64,000 nucleotides of DNA from Variovorax sp. dw_308 (GCF_019207085.1 NZ_JAATOM010000004.1:372001-436000), one strand, 5' to 3'; counted from the stretch's first letter, positions 8,280 to 17,822 are shown. Numbers and translations: made by a program. Notes: a model not told the origin generated them from the sequence alone.

Positions 8280-11252
8280 GTGTCCACACATGCACACGAC
8301 AAAAGGCCCACGGTGTTCAACTTTCTCTCGCGCGAACCGCTTCACGATCCGCTTGCCTCCCCAACCCCCGCCGCGGAATGCGAGGTCAAGACCACCACCT
8401 GCTACATGTGCGCCTGCCGCTGCGGCATCCGCGTGCACCTGCGCGAAGGCGAGCACGGCCCGGAGGTTCGCTACATCGACGGCAACCCGGCGCATCCGCT
8501 CAACAAGGGCGTGATCTGCGCCAAGGGCTCGTCGGGGATCATGAAGCAGGTGTCCCCGGCGCGGCTCACCCGGCCGCTGCTGCGCAAGCCCGGCAGCGAG
8601 CGCGGGGCAGGGGAGTTCGAGCCGATCAGCTGGGAGCGCGCCTACGAGATCCTCACCGAGCGCCTCGGCAGGATCCGCGCGACCGACCCGAAGAAGTTCG
8701 CGCTCTTCACCGGCCGTGACCAGATGCAGGCGCTCACCGGCCTGTTCGCGCGCCAGTTCGGCACGCCCAACTATGCGGCGCATGGCGGCTTCTGCTCGGT
8801 CAACATGGCCGCCGGGATGATCTACACCGTGGGCGGCAGCTTCTGGGAATTCGGCGGGCCGGACCTCGACCGCGCCAAGCTGTTCGTGATGATCGGCACC
8901 GCGGAGGACCATCACAGCAACCCGATGAAGATCGCGTTGTCAAAGTTCAAGCGCGAGGGTGGTCGCTTCATCTCGATCAATCCGGTGCGCACCGGCTACT
9001 CGGCCATCGCCGACGAGTGGATTCCGATCAAGCCCGGCACCGACGGCGCCCTGTTCATGGCGCTGCTGCACGAACTGATCGCCAGCAACCTCATCGACCA
9101 TGCCTTCCTCAAGCGCTTCACCAACGCGCCGCAACTCGCGGTGCTGGACGACGGTGAGCGCGAAGGCCTGTTCGCCTTCGACCCCGATCGCGGCCCGCCC
9201 GGCGATGGCCGCAATCCGCACAACAAGCTGATCTGGGACCGCGCCGACAACACGGTGAAGCCCGCCTACCCCGAAGGCATCGGCGAGGGCTGCGACCCGG
9301 CCCTCGAAGGCCGCTACACCCTGGCCGACGGCACGCACGTCGCGCCATCGTTCCAGCTGCTGCGCGACCGCGTGGCGAGCTGCACGCCGGAGTGGGCGTC
9401 CCTCATCACCGGAATCGATGCCGACCGCATCCGCAAGCTGGCGCGCGAGATGGGCGAGACCGCGCTGCAGCAGGCCTTCGAGCTTCCGATACCGTGGACC
9501 GACGCCTGGGGCAAGGTGCATCCGACCACGCAGGCGCGGCCGGTCGCCTTCCATGCGATGCGCGGGCTGGCGGCGCATTCGAATGGCTTCCAGACCGTGC
9601 GTGCGCTGGCGGTGCTGATGAGCGTGCTCGGCACGATCGATGCGCCGGGCGGCTTCCGCCACAAGGCGCCGTATCCACGGCACATCGTGCCGAACTACCG
9701 TGCGTTCAACTCGCCCGAGATGATCCAGCCGAACACGCCGCTCAACGCGGCGCCGCTCGGGTTTCCGGCGAGTCCGGACGAGCTGGCGATCAATGCCGAC
9801 GGTTCGCCGATCCGCATCGACCATGCCTTCTCATGGGAGCATCCGCTGTCGGCCCACGGGCTCATGCACAACGTCATCACCAACGCGGTGCGGGGCGACC
9901 CGTACCGCATCGACACGCTCATGATCTTCATGGCCAACATGGCATGGAACTCGAGCATGAACACGATGGGCGTGCGAGAGATGCTCAACCGAAAGGACGA
10001 GAAGGGCGAGCACATGATCCCCTTCCTGGTGGTGTGCGATGCCTTCCAGAGCGAGACGGTGGCCTTTGCCGACCTGGTGCTGCCCGACACCACCTATCTC
10101 GAGCGGCACGACGTGATGGGCATGCTCGACCGGCCCATCAGCGAGTTCGACGGGCCGGTGGATTCGGTGCGCGTTCCCGTCGTGCCTCCGACGGGGGAAT
10201 GCAGGCCCTTCCAGGAGGTGCTGATCGAGCTGGCGTCGCGCCTCAAGTTCCCGGCGTTCACCACGCCGGAAGGTGGGCGCAAGTTCACCGGCTACCCCGA
10301 TTTCGTCGTCAACTTCCAGCCGCAGCCGGGCATCGGCTTCCTGATGGGATGGCGCGGCAAGGACGGCAGCGAGCACCTGAAGGGCGAGCCCAATCCGAAG
10401 CAATGGGAAGCCTACGCGCAGAACAACTGCGTGTTCCAGTACCACATGCCCGAGTCCATGCACTACATGCGCAACTGGAACCGCGAGTACCTCGACTTCG
10501 CCAAGGACAAGGGTTGGCGCCAGCGCAACGATCCGGTGCAGCTCGCCCTGTATTCGGACACGCTGCAATCCTTCCGCCTGGCTGCGCAGGGCAAGACCCC
10601 AGGCCGCCAGCCGCCCGACGAGTTGCGCGAGCGCATCGCCAGGTACTTCGATCCATTGCCCTTCTGGTACCCGCCGCTCGAGGACGCGGTGACCGACCGC
10701 GAGGCCTTCCCGCTCAACGCCATCACGCAGCGGCCGATGGCGATGTACCACTCCTGGGATTCGCAGAATGCCTGGCTGCGGCAGATCCACAGCCACAACT
10801 ACCTGCATGTGAATCCGGTGACCGCGAAGGCGGCCGGCATCGAGGATGGCGGCTGGTGCTGGGTGGAAAGCCAATGGGGCAAGGTGCGCTGCATGCTGCG
10901 CTACAGCGAGACCGTGGAGCCCGGCACCGTGTGGACCTGGAATGCGATCGGCAAGGCGGACGGCGCCTGGCAACTGGCACCCGGTGCGGACGAAGCGCGC
11001 AAGGGCTTCCTGCTGAACCACCTGATCACGGAGGAGTTGCCGTTTGCCAATGCGCATGGCGGGAAGACCATCAGCAATTCCGATCCGGTCACCGGGCAGG
11101 CGGGCTGGTACGACGTGCGCGTACGCATACGGCCGGCGCACCCTGAGGAACCAAAGGAGAGCTTTCCGCAGATGAGAACGATGCCCGCCACACCGGGCGT
11201 GATCGGCAAGGCCGTGAGCGTGTTGACCTACTTTGCCGGGAGGCGCAAATGA
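8280..11252 (+). CDS. soeA: Molybdopterin sulfite dehydrogenase catalytic subunit (SoeA-like)
   Basis: A 990-residue DMSO-reductase-superfamily oxidoreductase. The N-terminal [4Fe-4S] site is Cys41, Cys44, Cys48 and Cys80; the candidate molybdenum ligand is Cys172 in AHGGFCSVNM, as in PsrA/PhsA/SoeA enzymes; the C-terminal cofactor-binding domain starts near ITQRPMAMYHSW. There is no Tat or Sec signal, so it should face the cytoplasm, unlike periplasmic DMSO, polysulfide or thiosulfate reductases. Length, missing signal and the FeS-plus-DmsC-type partners fit SoeABC, which oxidises cytoplasmic sulfite to sulfate and passes electrons to quinone. tauABC downstream supports this. GTG 8280 is the likely start; GTG 8313 (MFNFLSREP) is the alternative. 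A polysulfide or thiosulfate reductase role is less likely. Confidence 0.75.
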   Translation: MSTHAHDKRPTVFNFLSREPLHDPLASPTPAAECEVKTTTCYMCACRCGIRVHLREGEHGPEVRYIDGNPAHPLNKGVICAKGSSGIMKQVSPARLTRPLLRKPGSERGAGEFEPISWERAYEILTERLGRIRATDPKKFALFTGRDQMQALTGLFARQFGTPNYAAHGGFCSVNMAAGMIYTVGGSFWEFGGPDLDRAKLFVMIGTAEDHHSNPMKIALSKFKREGGRFISINPVRTGYSAIADEWIPIKPGTDGALFMALLHELIASNLIDHAFLKRFTNAPQLAVLDDGEREGLFAFDPDRGPPGDGRNPHNKLIWDRADNTVKPAYPEGIGEGCDPALEGRYTLADGTHVAPSFQLLRDRVASCTPEWASLITGIDADRIRKLAREMGETALQQAFELPIPWTDAWGKVHPTTQARPVAFHAMRGLAAHSNGFQTVRALAVLMSVLGTIDAPGGFRHKAPYPRHIVPNYRAFNSPEMIQPNTPLNAAPLGFPASPDELAINADGSPIRIDHAFSWEHPLSAHGLMHNVITNAVRGDPYRIDTLMIFMANMAWNSSMNTMGVREMLNRKDEKGEHMIPFLVVCDAFQSETVAFADLVLPDTTYLERHDVMGMLDRPISEFDGPVDSVRVPVVPPTGECRPFQEVLIELASRLKFPAFTTPEGGRKFTGYPDFVVNFQPQPGIGFLMGWRGKDGSEHLKGEPNPKQWEAYAQNNCVFQYHMPESMHYMRNWNREYLDFAKDKGWRQRNDPVQLALYSDTLQSFRLAAQGKTPGRQPPDELRERIARYFDPLPFWYPPLEDAVTDREAFPLNAITQRPMAMYHSWDSQNAWLRQIHSHNYLHVNPVTAKAAGIEDGGWCWVESQWGKVRCMLRYSETVEPGTVWTWNAIGKADGAWQLAPGADEARKGFLLNHLITEELPFANAHGGKTISNSDPVTGQAGWYDVRVRIRPAHPEEPKESFPQMRTMPATPGVIGKAVSVLTYFAGRRK

Positions 11253-12097
11253 TCCAGTGGCTGAAGGACTTGCTGTCTCCTCCCCCTCTCCCGCTGGCGG
11301 GAGAGGGCAGGGGTGAGGGTGGTGGCGGGGCGGGCGCGGTGGCGATGAGGGAGGGTGCACCCTCACCCCAGCCCTCTCCCGCCAGCGGGAGAGGGAGTGA
11401 AGTCAGGTGGGAGCCGGGGGACACGCTGGCGAAGCAATTGGCGCTGGTCATCGACCTCAACGTCTGCGTCGGCTGCCACGCCTGCGTCACTTCCTGCAAG
11501 CAGTGGAACACCTCGGGCAGCGCGGGCGCGCTCGTGGACCAGAACCCCTACGGCGCCGATCCCACGGGCACCTTCTTCAATCGCGTGCAGACCTACGAGG
11601 CCGGCGAGTACCCGCTCACCGAGACCATCCACTTCCCCAAGAGCTGCCTGCACTGCGAAGACCCGCCCTGCGTGCCGGTCTGCCCGACAGGCGCCAGCTA
11701 CAAGCGGAAGGAAGACGGCATCGTGCTGGTCGACTACGACAAGTGCATCGGCTGCAAGTACTGCGCATGGGCCTGTCCCTACGGCGCGCGTGAGCTGGAC
11801 GAGGAGCGGCAGGTGATGACCAAGTGCACGCTGTGCGTCGATCGCATCTACGACGAGAAGCTGCCCAAGGAGGACCGCAAGCCGGCGTGTGTGAAGGCCT
11901 GTCCGACCGGCGCACGGATCTTCGGCGATGTGAAGGACCCGAACTCGGAGGCGTCGAAGGCCATCCGCGAACGCGGCGGCTACGCGCTGATGCCCGAATG
12001 GGAAACCAGTCCGGCCAACCAGTACCTGCCGCGGCGCGTGACAGAAGTGGTCGGCGAGGCGTCCAGGGTTCAGCCGCGCGTTGGAGGCCAGCCATGA
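11249..12097 (+). CDS. soeB: Four-cluster ferredoxin subunit of sulfite dehydrogenase (SoeB-like), with in-frame repeat insertion
   Basis: A 282-residue electron-transfer subunit with sixteen cluster cysteines: 73/76/79/83, 133/136/141/145, 166/169/172/176 and 193/196/214/218, enough for four [4Fe-4S] clusters linking SoeA to the membrane subunit. The ATG overlaps the soeA stop (ATGA), so the start is firm. Residues 11-50 are encoded by an inverted pair of palindromic repeats and read as Pro/Gly/Ser/Arg-rich low complexity with no stop. Without them the protein would be about 242 residues, near the usual size. The frame stays open, so the gene is probably functional. Confidence 0.82.
   Translation: MIQWLKDLLSPPPLPLAGEGRGEGGGGAGAVAMREGAPSPQPSPASGRGSEVRWEPGDTLAKQLALVIDLNVCVGCHACVTSCKQWNTSGSAGALVDQNPYGADPTGTFFNRVQTYEAGEYPLTETIHFPKSCLHCEDPPCVPVCPTGASYKRKEDGIVLVDYDKCIGCKYCAWACPYGARELDEERQVMTKCTLCVDRIYDEKLPKEDRKPACVKACPTGARIFGDVKDPNSEASKAIRERGGYALMPEWETSPANQYLPRRVTEVVGEASRVQPRVGGQP
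11281..11398. repeat. Inverted pair of REP-like palindromes inside soeB
   Basis: Two copies of a roughly 39-bp unit in opposite orientation, 11281-11319 and 11360-11398. Each contains a 24-bp palindrome with 11-bp arms CCCTCTCCCGC and GCGGGAGAGGG (11284-11307 and 11372-11395), plus a CCCTCACCCC-type flank. The 36-bp unit at 11360-11395 matches the copy in yjfF (36059-36094) at 33 of 36 positions. It lies wholly within coding sequence and keeps the frame open. Confidence 0.85.
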
Positions 12098-13017
12098 ACC
12101 CGGCGTTCTCGGTCGTCATCTTCACGACCATCGCCGGCGCGGCGCAGGGCCTGGTGGTGGCGCTGGCTCTGGCAAGGTCGGCCGGCTTGGCAATGGCGCC
12201 ATCGTTCATGAGCGTCGCTCTGACGGTCGCAGAGGCGATGCTGCTGATCGGCCTCGGCGCTTCCTTCGCGCACCTCGGCCGACCCGAACGTGCCTGGCGC
12301 GCCGTGCTGATGTGGCGCACGTCCTGGCTGTCGCGCGAGGTGATCGTGCTGCCGGCATTCATCGGCGTGGTCGCGCTCTGGTGGCTGGCGCTGCGCGCGG
12401 GCGTGGATGGCCTACTCCTGCCGCTCGTCGCCATCGCTCTGGCCGCATTGCTCTGGTATTGCACGGCGATGATCTACGCCTGCCTGCGCTTCATCCAGGA
12501 ATGGGCGCAGCCGCTGACGCTCGTCAACTTCACGCTCACGGGCTTGTCGTCGGGCTTGATCCTCATCAGCGCGCTTGCGGCCTTGCTCGGGCAGCAGCAC
12601 TTGCTCGCTGCCACTGGCCCCGCGGCGCTGACGGTGACTTTGGCCGCGTGGCTCACCCGCACGCTGGCGCTGCGCCGCAATGCCGCGCTCAAGCACAAGT
12701 CCACGCTGCAATCCGCCACCGGCATCCGCGCGGCGAAGCTGGTGCAGAAGTCGATGGGCATGTCGGCGGGTTCTTTCAATACTCGCGAGTTTTTCCACAA
12801 GGCCGGGCAAGCCGCGCTGGGGAAGGTCAGGCTAGCCTTGATCGTGCTGGGGTTCGCGGTGCCCACTGTGCTCATGCTGTGGGGCGTCGCGGCAGGCTCA
12901 AGGGCCGCCTTCGTGCTCGCGTTGCTGGTGCAGATCCCGGGGCTTCTTGCGGACAGGTGGTTCTTCTTTGCGCAGGCGAGACATCCGCAGAACCTCTATT
13001 ACCAGGTGGTGTCGTGA
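12094..13017 (+). CDS. soeC: DmsC-family membrane anchor of sulfite dehydrogenase (SoeC-like)
   Basis: A 307-residue membrane protein with about eight hydrophobic helices, of the DmsC type. Typical features are the N-terminal SVVIFTTIAGAAQGLVVALAL and the charged loop SFAHLGRPERAWRAVLMWRTSWLSRE. It should carry the quinone site that takes electrons from SoeB. The ATG overlaps the soeB stop (ATGA), giving a tight soeABC operon. A perfect 12-bp palindrome GAGGCATGCCTC (13016-13027) covers the stop codon. Confidence 0.85.
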   Translation: MNPAFSVVIFTTIAGAAQGLVVALALARSAGLAMAPSFMSVALTVAEAMLLIGLGASFAHLGRPERAWRAVLMWRTSWLSREVIVLPAFIGVVALWWLALRAGVDGLLLPLVAIALAALLWYCTAMIYACLRFIQEWAQPLTLVNFTLTGLSSGLILISALAALLGQQHLLAATGPAALTVTLAAWLTRTLALRRNAALKHKSTLQSATGIRAAKLVQKSMGMSAGSFNTREFFHKAGQAALGKVRLALIVLGFAVPTVLMLWGVAAGSRAAFVLALLVQIPGLLADRWFFFAQARHPQNLYYQVVS

Positions 13018-13178
13018 GGCATGCCTCGGTGCAACGCCAGACAACGCAACCGCCAAAACGTGTCATGCTTCCACGCGCCCCGCGCAGCCCGCGGTGCGGC
13101 TCGCACCTATTGCGTGCGAATTGCACCAAGCGCAAGGGTAAGTCCCCATCGGCTGGCTCCATGGCCGAAACGGTGCTG

Positions 13179-13213
13179 GCACTTTGTGGCGGCACTCGAT
13201 GGGTGCAAAGTGC
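13179..13213 (+). promoter_or_regulatory. Stem-loop in the soeC-tauA gap, upstream of tauA
   Basis: GCACTTTG (13179-13186) and CAAAGTGC (13206-13213) are perfect 8-bp inverted arms 25 bp before tauA. They could be a regulator site or an mRNA hairpin. The 221-bp gap (13018-13238) holds no gene and suggests tauABC has its own promoter. Confidence 0.35.
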
Positions 13214-13238
13214 TTCGATCCATTCACAGGAGTTTCAG

Positions 13239-14249
13239 ATGAACATGTCACGTCGCCTCACCCTGCAACTCACGACGCTGGCGGCCGCCTGCATCGTGAG
13301 CGGCGGCGCCTTCGCACAGGCCAAGGAAGTCACCTTCGCCCACCAGGACATGCTGGTGCCGCTGCGCCTCGTGATGGAATCCGGCGAGGTCGAGAAGGCC
13401 ACCGGCTACAAGATCAACTGGCGGATGTTCAACGGCGGCGGCGACGTGATCCGCGCGATGGCCTCGGGCGACGTGCAGATGGGCGAGACCGGCTCCAGCC
13501 CGCTGACCGCCGCGGCCAGCCAGGGCCAGGACATCAAGCTGTTCTGGATTTCCGCCGACATCGCCGACGCCGAGGCGCTGGTCGCCCGCAACGGCTCCAA
13601 CATCAACAGCATGAAGGACCTGGCCGGCAAGAAGGTGGCCACGCCCTTCGTGTCGACCGCGCACTACCAGCTCATGGCCGGCATGAAGATGGACGGCGTC
13701 GACGGCAAGAGCGTCAACGTCATGAACATGCGCCCGCCCGAGATCGCCGCCGCCTGGGAGCGCGGCGACATCGACGCCACCTTCATCTGGGACCCGGTGC
13801 TGTCGAAGATCAAGAGCAACGGCAAGGTCATCGCCACCTCGGGCAGCATCGGCAAGCGCGGCGCGCCCACCTTCGAGGGCATCGTCGTCAATGCCAAGTG
13901 GGCCGAGGCCAACGAGGCCTTCATGGTCGCCTTCGTGAAGGCGCTCAACCGCGCGAACGAGGAGTACAAGGCCACCGGCAAGACCTGGACGGCCGACTCC
14001 GCGCAGACCAAGGCCATGGCCAAGTGGACCAAGGCCAACCCGGCCGACGTCGGCCCGGCGATGGCGCTCTACACCTTCCCGACCTATGCCGAGCAACTCT
14101 CGCCGACGTGGCTCGGCGGCGGCGCAGCCAAGGCCATGGCCGGCACGGCGGCTTTCCTCAAGGAGCAGGGCCGGGTGCAGGAAGTCAAGCCCGACTACAA
14201 CGCCTTCGTGACCACGACCTACGTGCAGAAGGCGGCGGCGTCCAAGTAG
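13239..14249 (+). CDS. tauA: Taurine-type ABC transporter substrate-binding protein
   Basis: A 336-residue periplasmic receptor of the TauA/SsuA family. The signal peptide [20 protein letters not shown] is cleaved near AFA-QAK at about residue 27; the mature protein begins [17 protein letters not shown] and carries the TauA-like [14 protein letters not shown] and [18 protein letters not shown] segments. CACAGGAG precedes the ATG. It heads tauABC; taurine or another small sulfonate is the expected ligand. No desulfonating enzyme (tauD, ssuD or xsc) is in the window. Confidence 0.88.
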   Translation: MNMSRRLTLQLTTLAAACIVSGGAFAQAKEVTFAHQDMLVPLRLVMESGEVEKATGYKINWRMFNGGGDVIRAMASGDVQMGETGSSPLTAAASQGQDIKLFWISADIADAEALVARNGSNINSMKDLAGKKVATPFVSTAHYQLMAGMKMDGVDGKSVNVMNMRPPEIAAAWERGDIDATFIWDPVLSKIKSNGKVIATSGSIGKRGAPTFEGIVVNAKWAEANEAFMVAFVKALNRANEEYKATGKTWTADSAQTKAMAKWTKANPADVGPAMALYTFPTYAEQLSPTWLGGGAAKAMAGTAAFLKEQGRVQEVKPDYNAFVTTTYVQKAAASK

Positions 14250-14275
14250 CCCTTCGCACACAGCAAGGAGCCCGC

Positions 14276-15064
14276 ATGCCGACCCTCGACATCCGCGACC
14301 TCACGGTCAACTACGCCATCAAGGGCGGCACGCTGCAGGCGCTGGCTCCCGTCAACCTGACGATGCATGGCGGCGACTTCACGGTCGCGCTCGGCGCGTC
14401 GGGCTGCGGCAAGAGCACGCTGCTGAATTGCATCGCCGGCTTCCTGCCGCCGTCGAGCGGCGAGATCCTGCTCGACGGCCAGCCCGTCACCGGCCCGGGC
14501 GCCGACCGCGGCGTGGTGTTCCAGAAGCATGCCTTGATGCCCTGGCTCAACGTGCGCGACAACGTGGCGCTGGGCCTGCGCCTCAACGGCATGGGCAAGG
14601 CCGAGCGCGATGCCGTCGCGCTGGCCAAGCTGCGCCTTGTCAGCCTGGAGAAGTACGCCGACCGTGCGGTGTACGAGCTGTCGGGCGGCATGCAGCAGCG
14701 CGTCGGCATCGCCCGCGCGCTGGCCAGCGACCCGGCCGTGCTGCTCATGGACGAGCCGATGGGCGCACTCGATGCCTTCACCCGCGAGACGGTGCAGGAG
14801 ATCTTGCTGCAGGCCTGGGCCAAGGCGCAGAAGATGGTCTTCTTCATCACGCACTCGGTGGAGGAAGCGCTGTTCCTCGGCACGCGGCTGATCGTGATGA
14901 GCCCGAGTCCTGGGCGCATCTCGCATGTGTATGAAGACGTGCCGTTCTCGCGCCAGTTCCTCGCGCACGGTGATGCACGCAAGGTCAAGTCGGAGCCGGA
15001 ATTCATCCGCATGCGCGAGGAGGTGCTGGCCATCATCCATCACCGGGAGGTGGCGCATGCCTGA
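14276..15064 (+). CDS. tauB: Taurine-type ABC transporter ATPase
   Basis: A 262-residue ATPase. Walker A is GASGCGKST at residues 40-48, the Q-loop [11 protein letters not shown] is TauB/SsuB-like, the signature is LSGGMQQR, and Walker [14 protein letters not shown] is followed by the [14 protein letters not shown] switch region. AAGGAG lies 5 bp before the ATG. The end overlaps tauC by 8 bp. Confidence 0.92.
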   Translation: MPTLDIRDLTVNYAIKGGTLQALAPVNLTMHGGDFTVALGASGCGKSTLLNCIAGFLPPSSGEILLDGQPVTGPGADRGVVFQKHALMPWLNVRDNVALGLRLNGMGKAERDAVALAKLRLVSLEKYADRAVYELSGGMQQRVGIARALASDPAVLLMDEPMGALDAFTRETVQEILLQAWAKAQKMVFFITHSVEEALFLGTRLIVMSPSPGRISHVYEDVPFSRQFLAHGDARKVKSEPEFIRMREEVLAIIHHREVAHA

Positions 15065-15944
15065 CGTGACCATTGCTTCGCCCGTCGTGGTGTCGCCTTC
15101 TTCCTCCGCACCGCCGGCCGCACCGGTCGTCGCGACCGCCGGCGGCAAGCTCAAGACCAGCGCCTTCAAGGTGCCGGGCGAGGGCTCCAGCGTGGTCATC
15201 AGCGTGGTCACGGTGGTCGTTCTGGTGGCGCTGTGGGCCATCGCCACCAACATTGGCTGGATCAAGCCGCTGTTCCTGCCCACGCCGCAGGCCGTGTTCC
15301 AGCAGTTCTACGAATACCTGACCGGCCAGGCCAACGACAAGCCGCTGTGGCAGCACTTCCTGGCCAGCATGTTCCGCGTGTTCTCGGCCTTCATCCTGGC
15401 CTGCGTGACGGCCATCCCGGTCGGCATCGCGATGGGCATGAGCCGTGTCGTGCGCGGCATCTTCGACCCGCCGCTGGAGTTCTACCGCCCGCTGCCGCCG
15501 CTGGCCTACCTGCCGCTCATCATCATCTGGTTCGGCATCGACGAGACGCCCAAGATCCTGCTGATCTTCCTGAGCTGCTTCGCGCCGCTCGCGCTCGCCG
15601 CCCGTGCTGGCATGCGCAGCGCCTCGCAGGAGCAGATCAACGCGGCCTACTCGATGGGCGCGAGCTACATGCAGGTGATCCGCCACGTGATCCTGCCCTC
15701 CGCCATGCCCGACATCCTGATCGGCATGCGCATTGCCATCGGCTTCGGCTGGACCACGCTGGTGGCCGCCGAGATGGTCGCGGCCAACATGGGGCTGGGC
15801 CAGATGGTGCTGAACGCTTCCAACTTCCTGCGCACCGACATCGTGATCATGGGCATCATCGTGATCGGCGTGGTGGCCTACCTGTTCGACCTGCTGATGC
15901 GCTGGGTGGAGCGGACCGTGGTGCCGTGGAAGGGGCGGATGTAG
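15057..15944 (+). CDS. tauC: Taurine-type ABC transporter permease
   Basis: A 295-residue inner-membrane permease. A soluble Ala/Pro/Ser-rich N-terminal tail (about 40 residues) precedes six predicted helices. The binding-protein-dependent permease motif is [33 protein letters not shown]. It starts within the end of tauB and closes the operon. Confidence 0.9.
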   Translation: MPDVTIASPVVVSPSSSAPPAAPVVATAGGKLKTSAFKVPGEGSSVVISVVTVVVLVALWAIATNIGWIKPLFLPTPQAVFQQFYEYLTGQANDKPLWQHFLASMFRVFSAFILACVTAIPVGIAMGMSRVVRGIFDPPLEFYRPLPPLAYLPLIIIWFGIDETPKILLIFLSCFAPLALAARAGMRSASQEQINAAYSMGASYMQVIRHVILPSAMPDILIGMRIAIGFGWTTLVAAEMVAANMGLGQMVLNASNFLRTDIVIMGIIVIGVVAYLFDLLMRWVERTVVPWKGRM

Positions 15945-15967
15945 GGCGCGGACTGGCGCCTGAATTC

Positions 15968-15991
15968 AAAAGCAAGCGCCGGAGTGGCGCT
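15968..15991 (+). promoter_or_regulatory. Possible Ada-box and hairpin upstream of ada
   Basis: AAAAGCAAGCGC (15968-15979) resembles the A-rich plus GCGC character of Ada-regulated promoters. It overlaps AGCGCC-GGAGT-GGCGCT (15975-15991), a hairpin that could instead end tauABC transcription. Both readings are weak. Confidence 0.25.
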
Positions 15992-16039
15992 GCGCAGGTC
16001 ATTGCCTAAAGTCAATCCCACCCACTCAGGAACGAAAGG

Positions 16040-17137
16040 ATGGGCAAGATGAACATGATGATGACCCCCGCCGAGCTGCAGGCTGCCGCCACAATCAACG
16101 ACCCACGCTGGGCCGCGGTGCAGGCGCGCGACGGCCGCTTCGACGGGCAGTTCTTCTATTCGGTGAAATCCACCGGCGTGTACTGCCGGCCCTCGTGCGG
16201 CGCACGCCTGGCGCGGCCAGAGAACGTCACCTTCCACGAGTCCACGGCCGATGCAGAACGCGCGGGCTTCCGGCCCTGCAAGCGCTGCAAGCCCGACCAG
16301 CCGCCGCGTGCGCAACGGCAGGCCGGGATGATTGCCGACCTGTGCCGCTTCATCGAAACCGCCGAGCAGGCGCCGTCCCTCGACGAACTGGCCCAGCGCG
16401 CCGGCATGAGCCCCTATCACTTGCACAGGGTGTTCAAGTCGTCGACGGGTGTCACACCCAGGGCCTACGCCATGGCGCACCGCGCCAGCCGCGTGCGCGA
16501 GGCCCTGGGCCGCAACGACACCGTGACCGATGCGATCTACGATGCCGGCTACAACGCCAACAGCCGTTTCTACGAGGAATCGGACCACCTGCTGGGCATG
16601 ACGCCAAGCGCCTTCAAGGCGGGTGGCGCCGACACCGACATCCGCTTCGCCATCGGCCAGTGTTCGCTCGGCGCGATCCTCGTGGCGCGCAGCGGGCGCG
16701 GCGTGTGCGCGATCGAACTGGGTGATGACCCCGAAGCACTGGCTCGTGCCTTGCAGGACCGCTTTCCGCAGGCGAGGCTGACCGGCGATGACCCGGAATT
16801 CGATCGGCTGGTGGCGGAGGTGGTCGGCCTGGTCGAAGCGCCCGGCCATGGCCTGGACCTGCCGCTCGACGTGCGCGGCACGGCGTTCCAGCAACGCGTG
16901 TGGCAAGCCTTGCGCGCCGTGCCCGTTGGCGAGACGGTGAGCTACTCGGAGATCGCCGACCGCATCGGCGCGCCGAATGCCCACCGCGCCGTGGCGCAGG
17001 CCTGCGGAGCCAACACGCTGGCGATCGCGATACCGTGCCACCGCGTGGTGCGCAGTGACGGCGCGCTGTCCGGCTACCGCTGGGGCGTCGAGCGCAAGCG
17101 CGCGTTGCTGGACCGCGAGCACGAGGCCGTCGCATGA
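16040..17137 (+). CDS. ada: Ada: methylphosphotriester/O6-methylguanine-DNA methyltransferase and AraC-type activator
   Basis: A 365-residue full-length Ada. The N-terminal zinc domain has Cys49, Cys53, Cys80 and Cys83, equivalent to E. coli Cys38/42/69/72; Cys49 would accept methyl from phosphotriesters and switch the protein to an activator. An AraC helix-turn-helix follows (SLDELAQRAGMSPYHLHRVF). The C-terminal methyltransferase has IPCHRV with acceptor Cys333. It repairs alkylated DNA and induces the adaptive response. The ATGA overlap with the next gene defines an operon that Ada probably autoregulates. Confidence 0.95.
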   Translation: MGKMNMMMTPAELQAAATINDPRWAAVQARDGRFDGQFFYSVKSTGVYCRPSCGARLARPENVTFHESTADAERAGFRPCKRCKPDQPPRAQRQAGMIADLCRFIETAEQAPSLDELAQRAGMSPYHLHRVFKSSTGVTPRAYAMAHRASRVREALGRNDTVTDAIYDAGYNANSRFYEESDHLLGMTPSAFKAGGADTDIRFAIGQCSLGAILVARSGRGVCAIELGDDPEALARALQDRFPQARLTGDDPEFDRLVAEVVGLVEAPGHGLDLPLDVRGTAFQQRVWQALRAVPVGETVSYSEIADRIGAPNAHRAVAQACGANTLAIAIPCHRVVRSDGALSGYRWGVERKRALLDREHEAVA

Positions 17138-17820
17138 AGGTGGACTGGGAGGCCGTCGGGCAGTCGCTCGACGCGGAAGGCCACGCCATCATCGAGGGGC
17201 TGCTGACGCCCGCGAAATGCGATTCGCTGGCAGCCCTCTATGCCAGGGACGAGCTGTTCAGAAGTCGTGTCGTGATGGCGCGCCACGGCTTCGGCCGCGG
17301 CGAATACAAGTACCTCGCGTATCCCTTGCCGCCGCTGGTGGCGCGGCTGCGCGAGGCCTTCTATCCCAGGCTCATGCCGATCGCCAACCGATGGCACCAG
17401 GCCATGGGCATCGACGTGCGCTTTCCGCCGACGCACGAAGAGTTCATCGCGCGCTGCCACGCGGCGGGCCAGGTCAGGCCGACGCCGCTGCTGCTGCAAT
17501 ACGGGGAGGGCGACTACAACTGCCTGCACCAGGACCTGTACGGCGAGCATGTGTTTCCGTTGCAGGTGGCGGTGCTGCTCTCGGAACCCGGCCGCGATTT
17601 CACGGGTGGAGAATTCGTCATGACCGAGCAACGCCCGCGCATGCAGTCGCGCCCCATCGTCCTGCCCTTGCGCCAGGGCGACGCGGCCATCATCGCGGTG
17701 CACCATCGGCCGGTGCAGGGCACGCGCGGACCTTATCGCGTGAACCTGCGGCATGGCGTGAGTCGCGTGCGCTCGGGCCACCGGCACACGGCGGGCATCA
17801 TCTTTCACGACGCGGCTTGA
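17134..17820 (+). CDS. 2-oxoglutarate/Fe(II) oxygenase of the alkylation-repair operon
   Basis: A 228-residue protein of the COG3826-like 2OG-Fe(II) oxygenase group. Iron ligands are His132 and Asp134 in CLHQDLYGEHVFPLQ and probably His207 in LRHGVSRVRSGHRH, with nearby arginines for 2-oxoglutarate. It is coupled to ada (ATGA) and sits 2 bp before alkB, so it is almost certainly co-expressed with the alkylation response. Whether it repairs nucleic acid, as AlkB does, or modifies protein is unknown. It is not a second AlkB: the nucleotide-recognition region of AlkB is not apparent. Confidence 0.85.
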   Translation: MKVDWEAVGQSLDAEGHAIIEGLLTPAKCDSLAALYARDELFRSRVVMARHGFGRGEYKYLAYPLPPLVARLREAFYPRLMPIANRWHQAMGIDVRFPPTHEEFIARCHAAGQVRPTPLLLQYGEGDYNCLHQDLYGEHVFPLQVAVLLSEPGRDFTGGEFVMTEQRPRMQSRPIVLPLRQGDAAIIAVHHRPVQGTRGPYRVNLRHGVSRVRSGHRHTAGIIFHDAA

Positions 17821-17822
17821 CG

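Noticed and set aside
13175..13195. Sigma-54 promoter upstream of tauA
   Set aside because: TGGCAC is present, but the GC element is one base out of the required spacing and the rest of the -12 consensus is missing.
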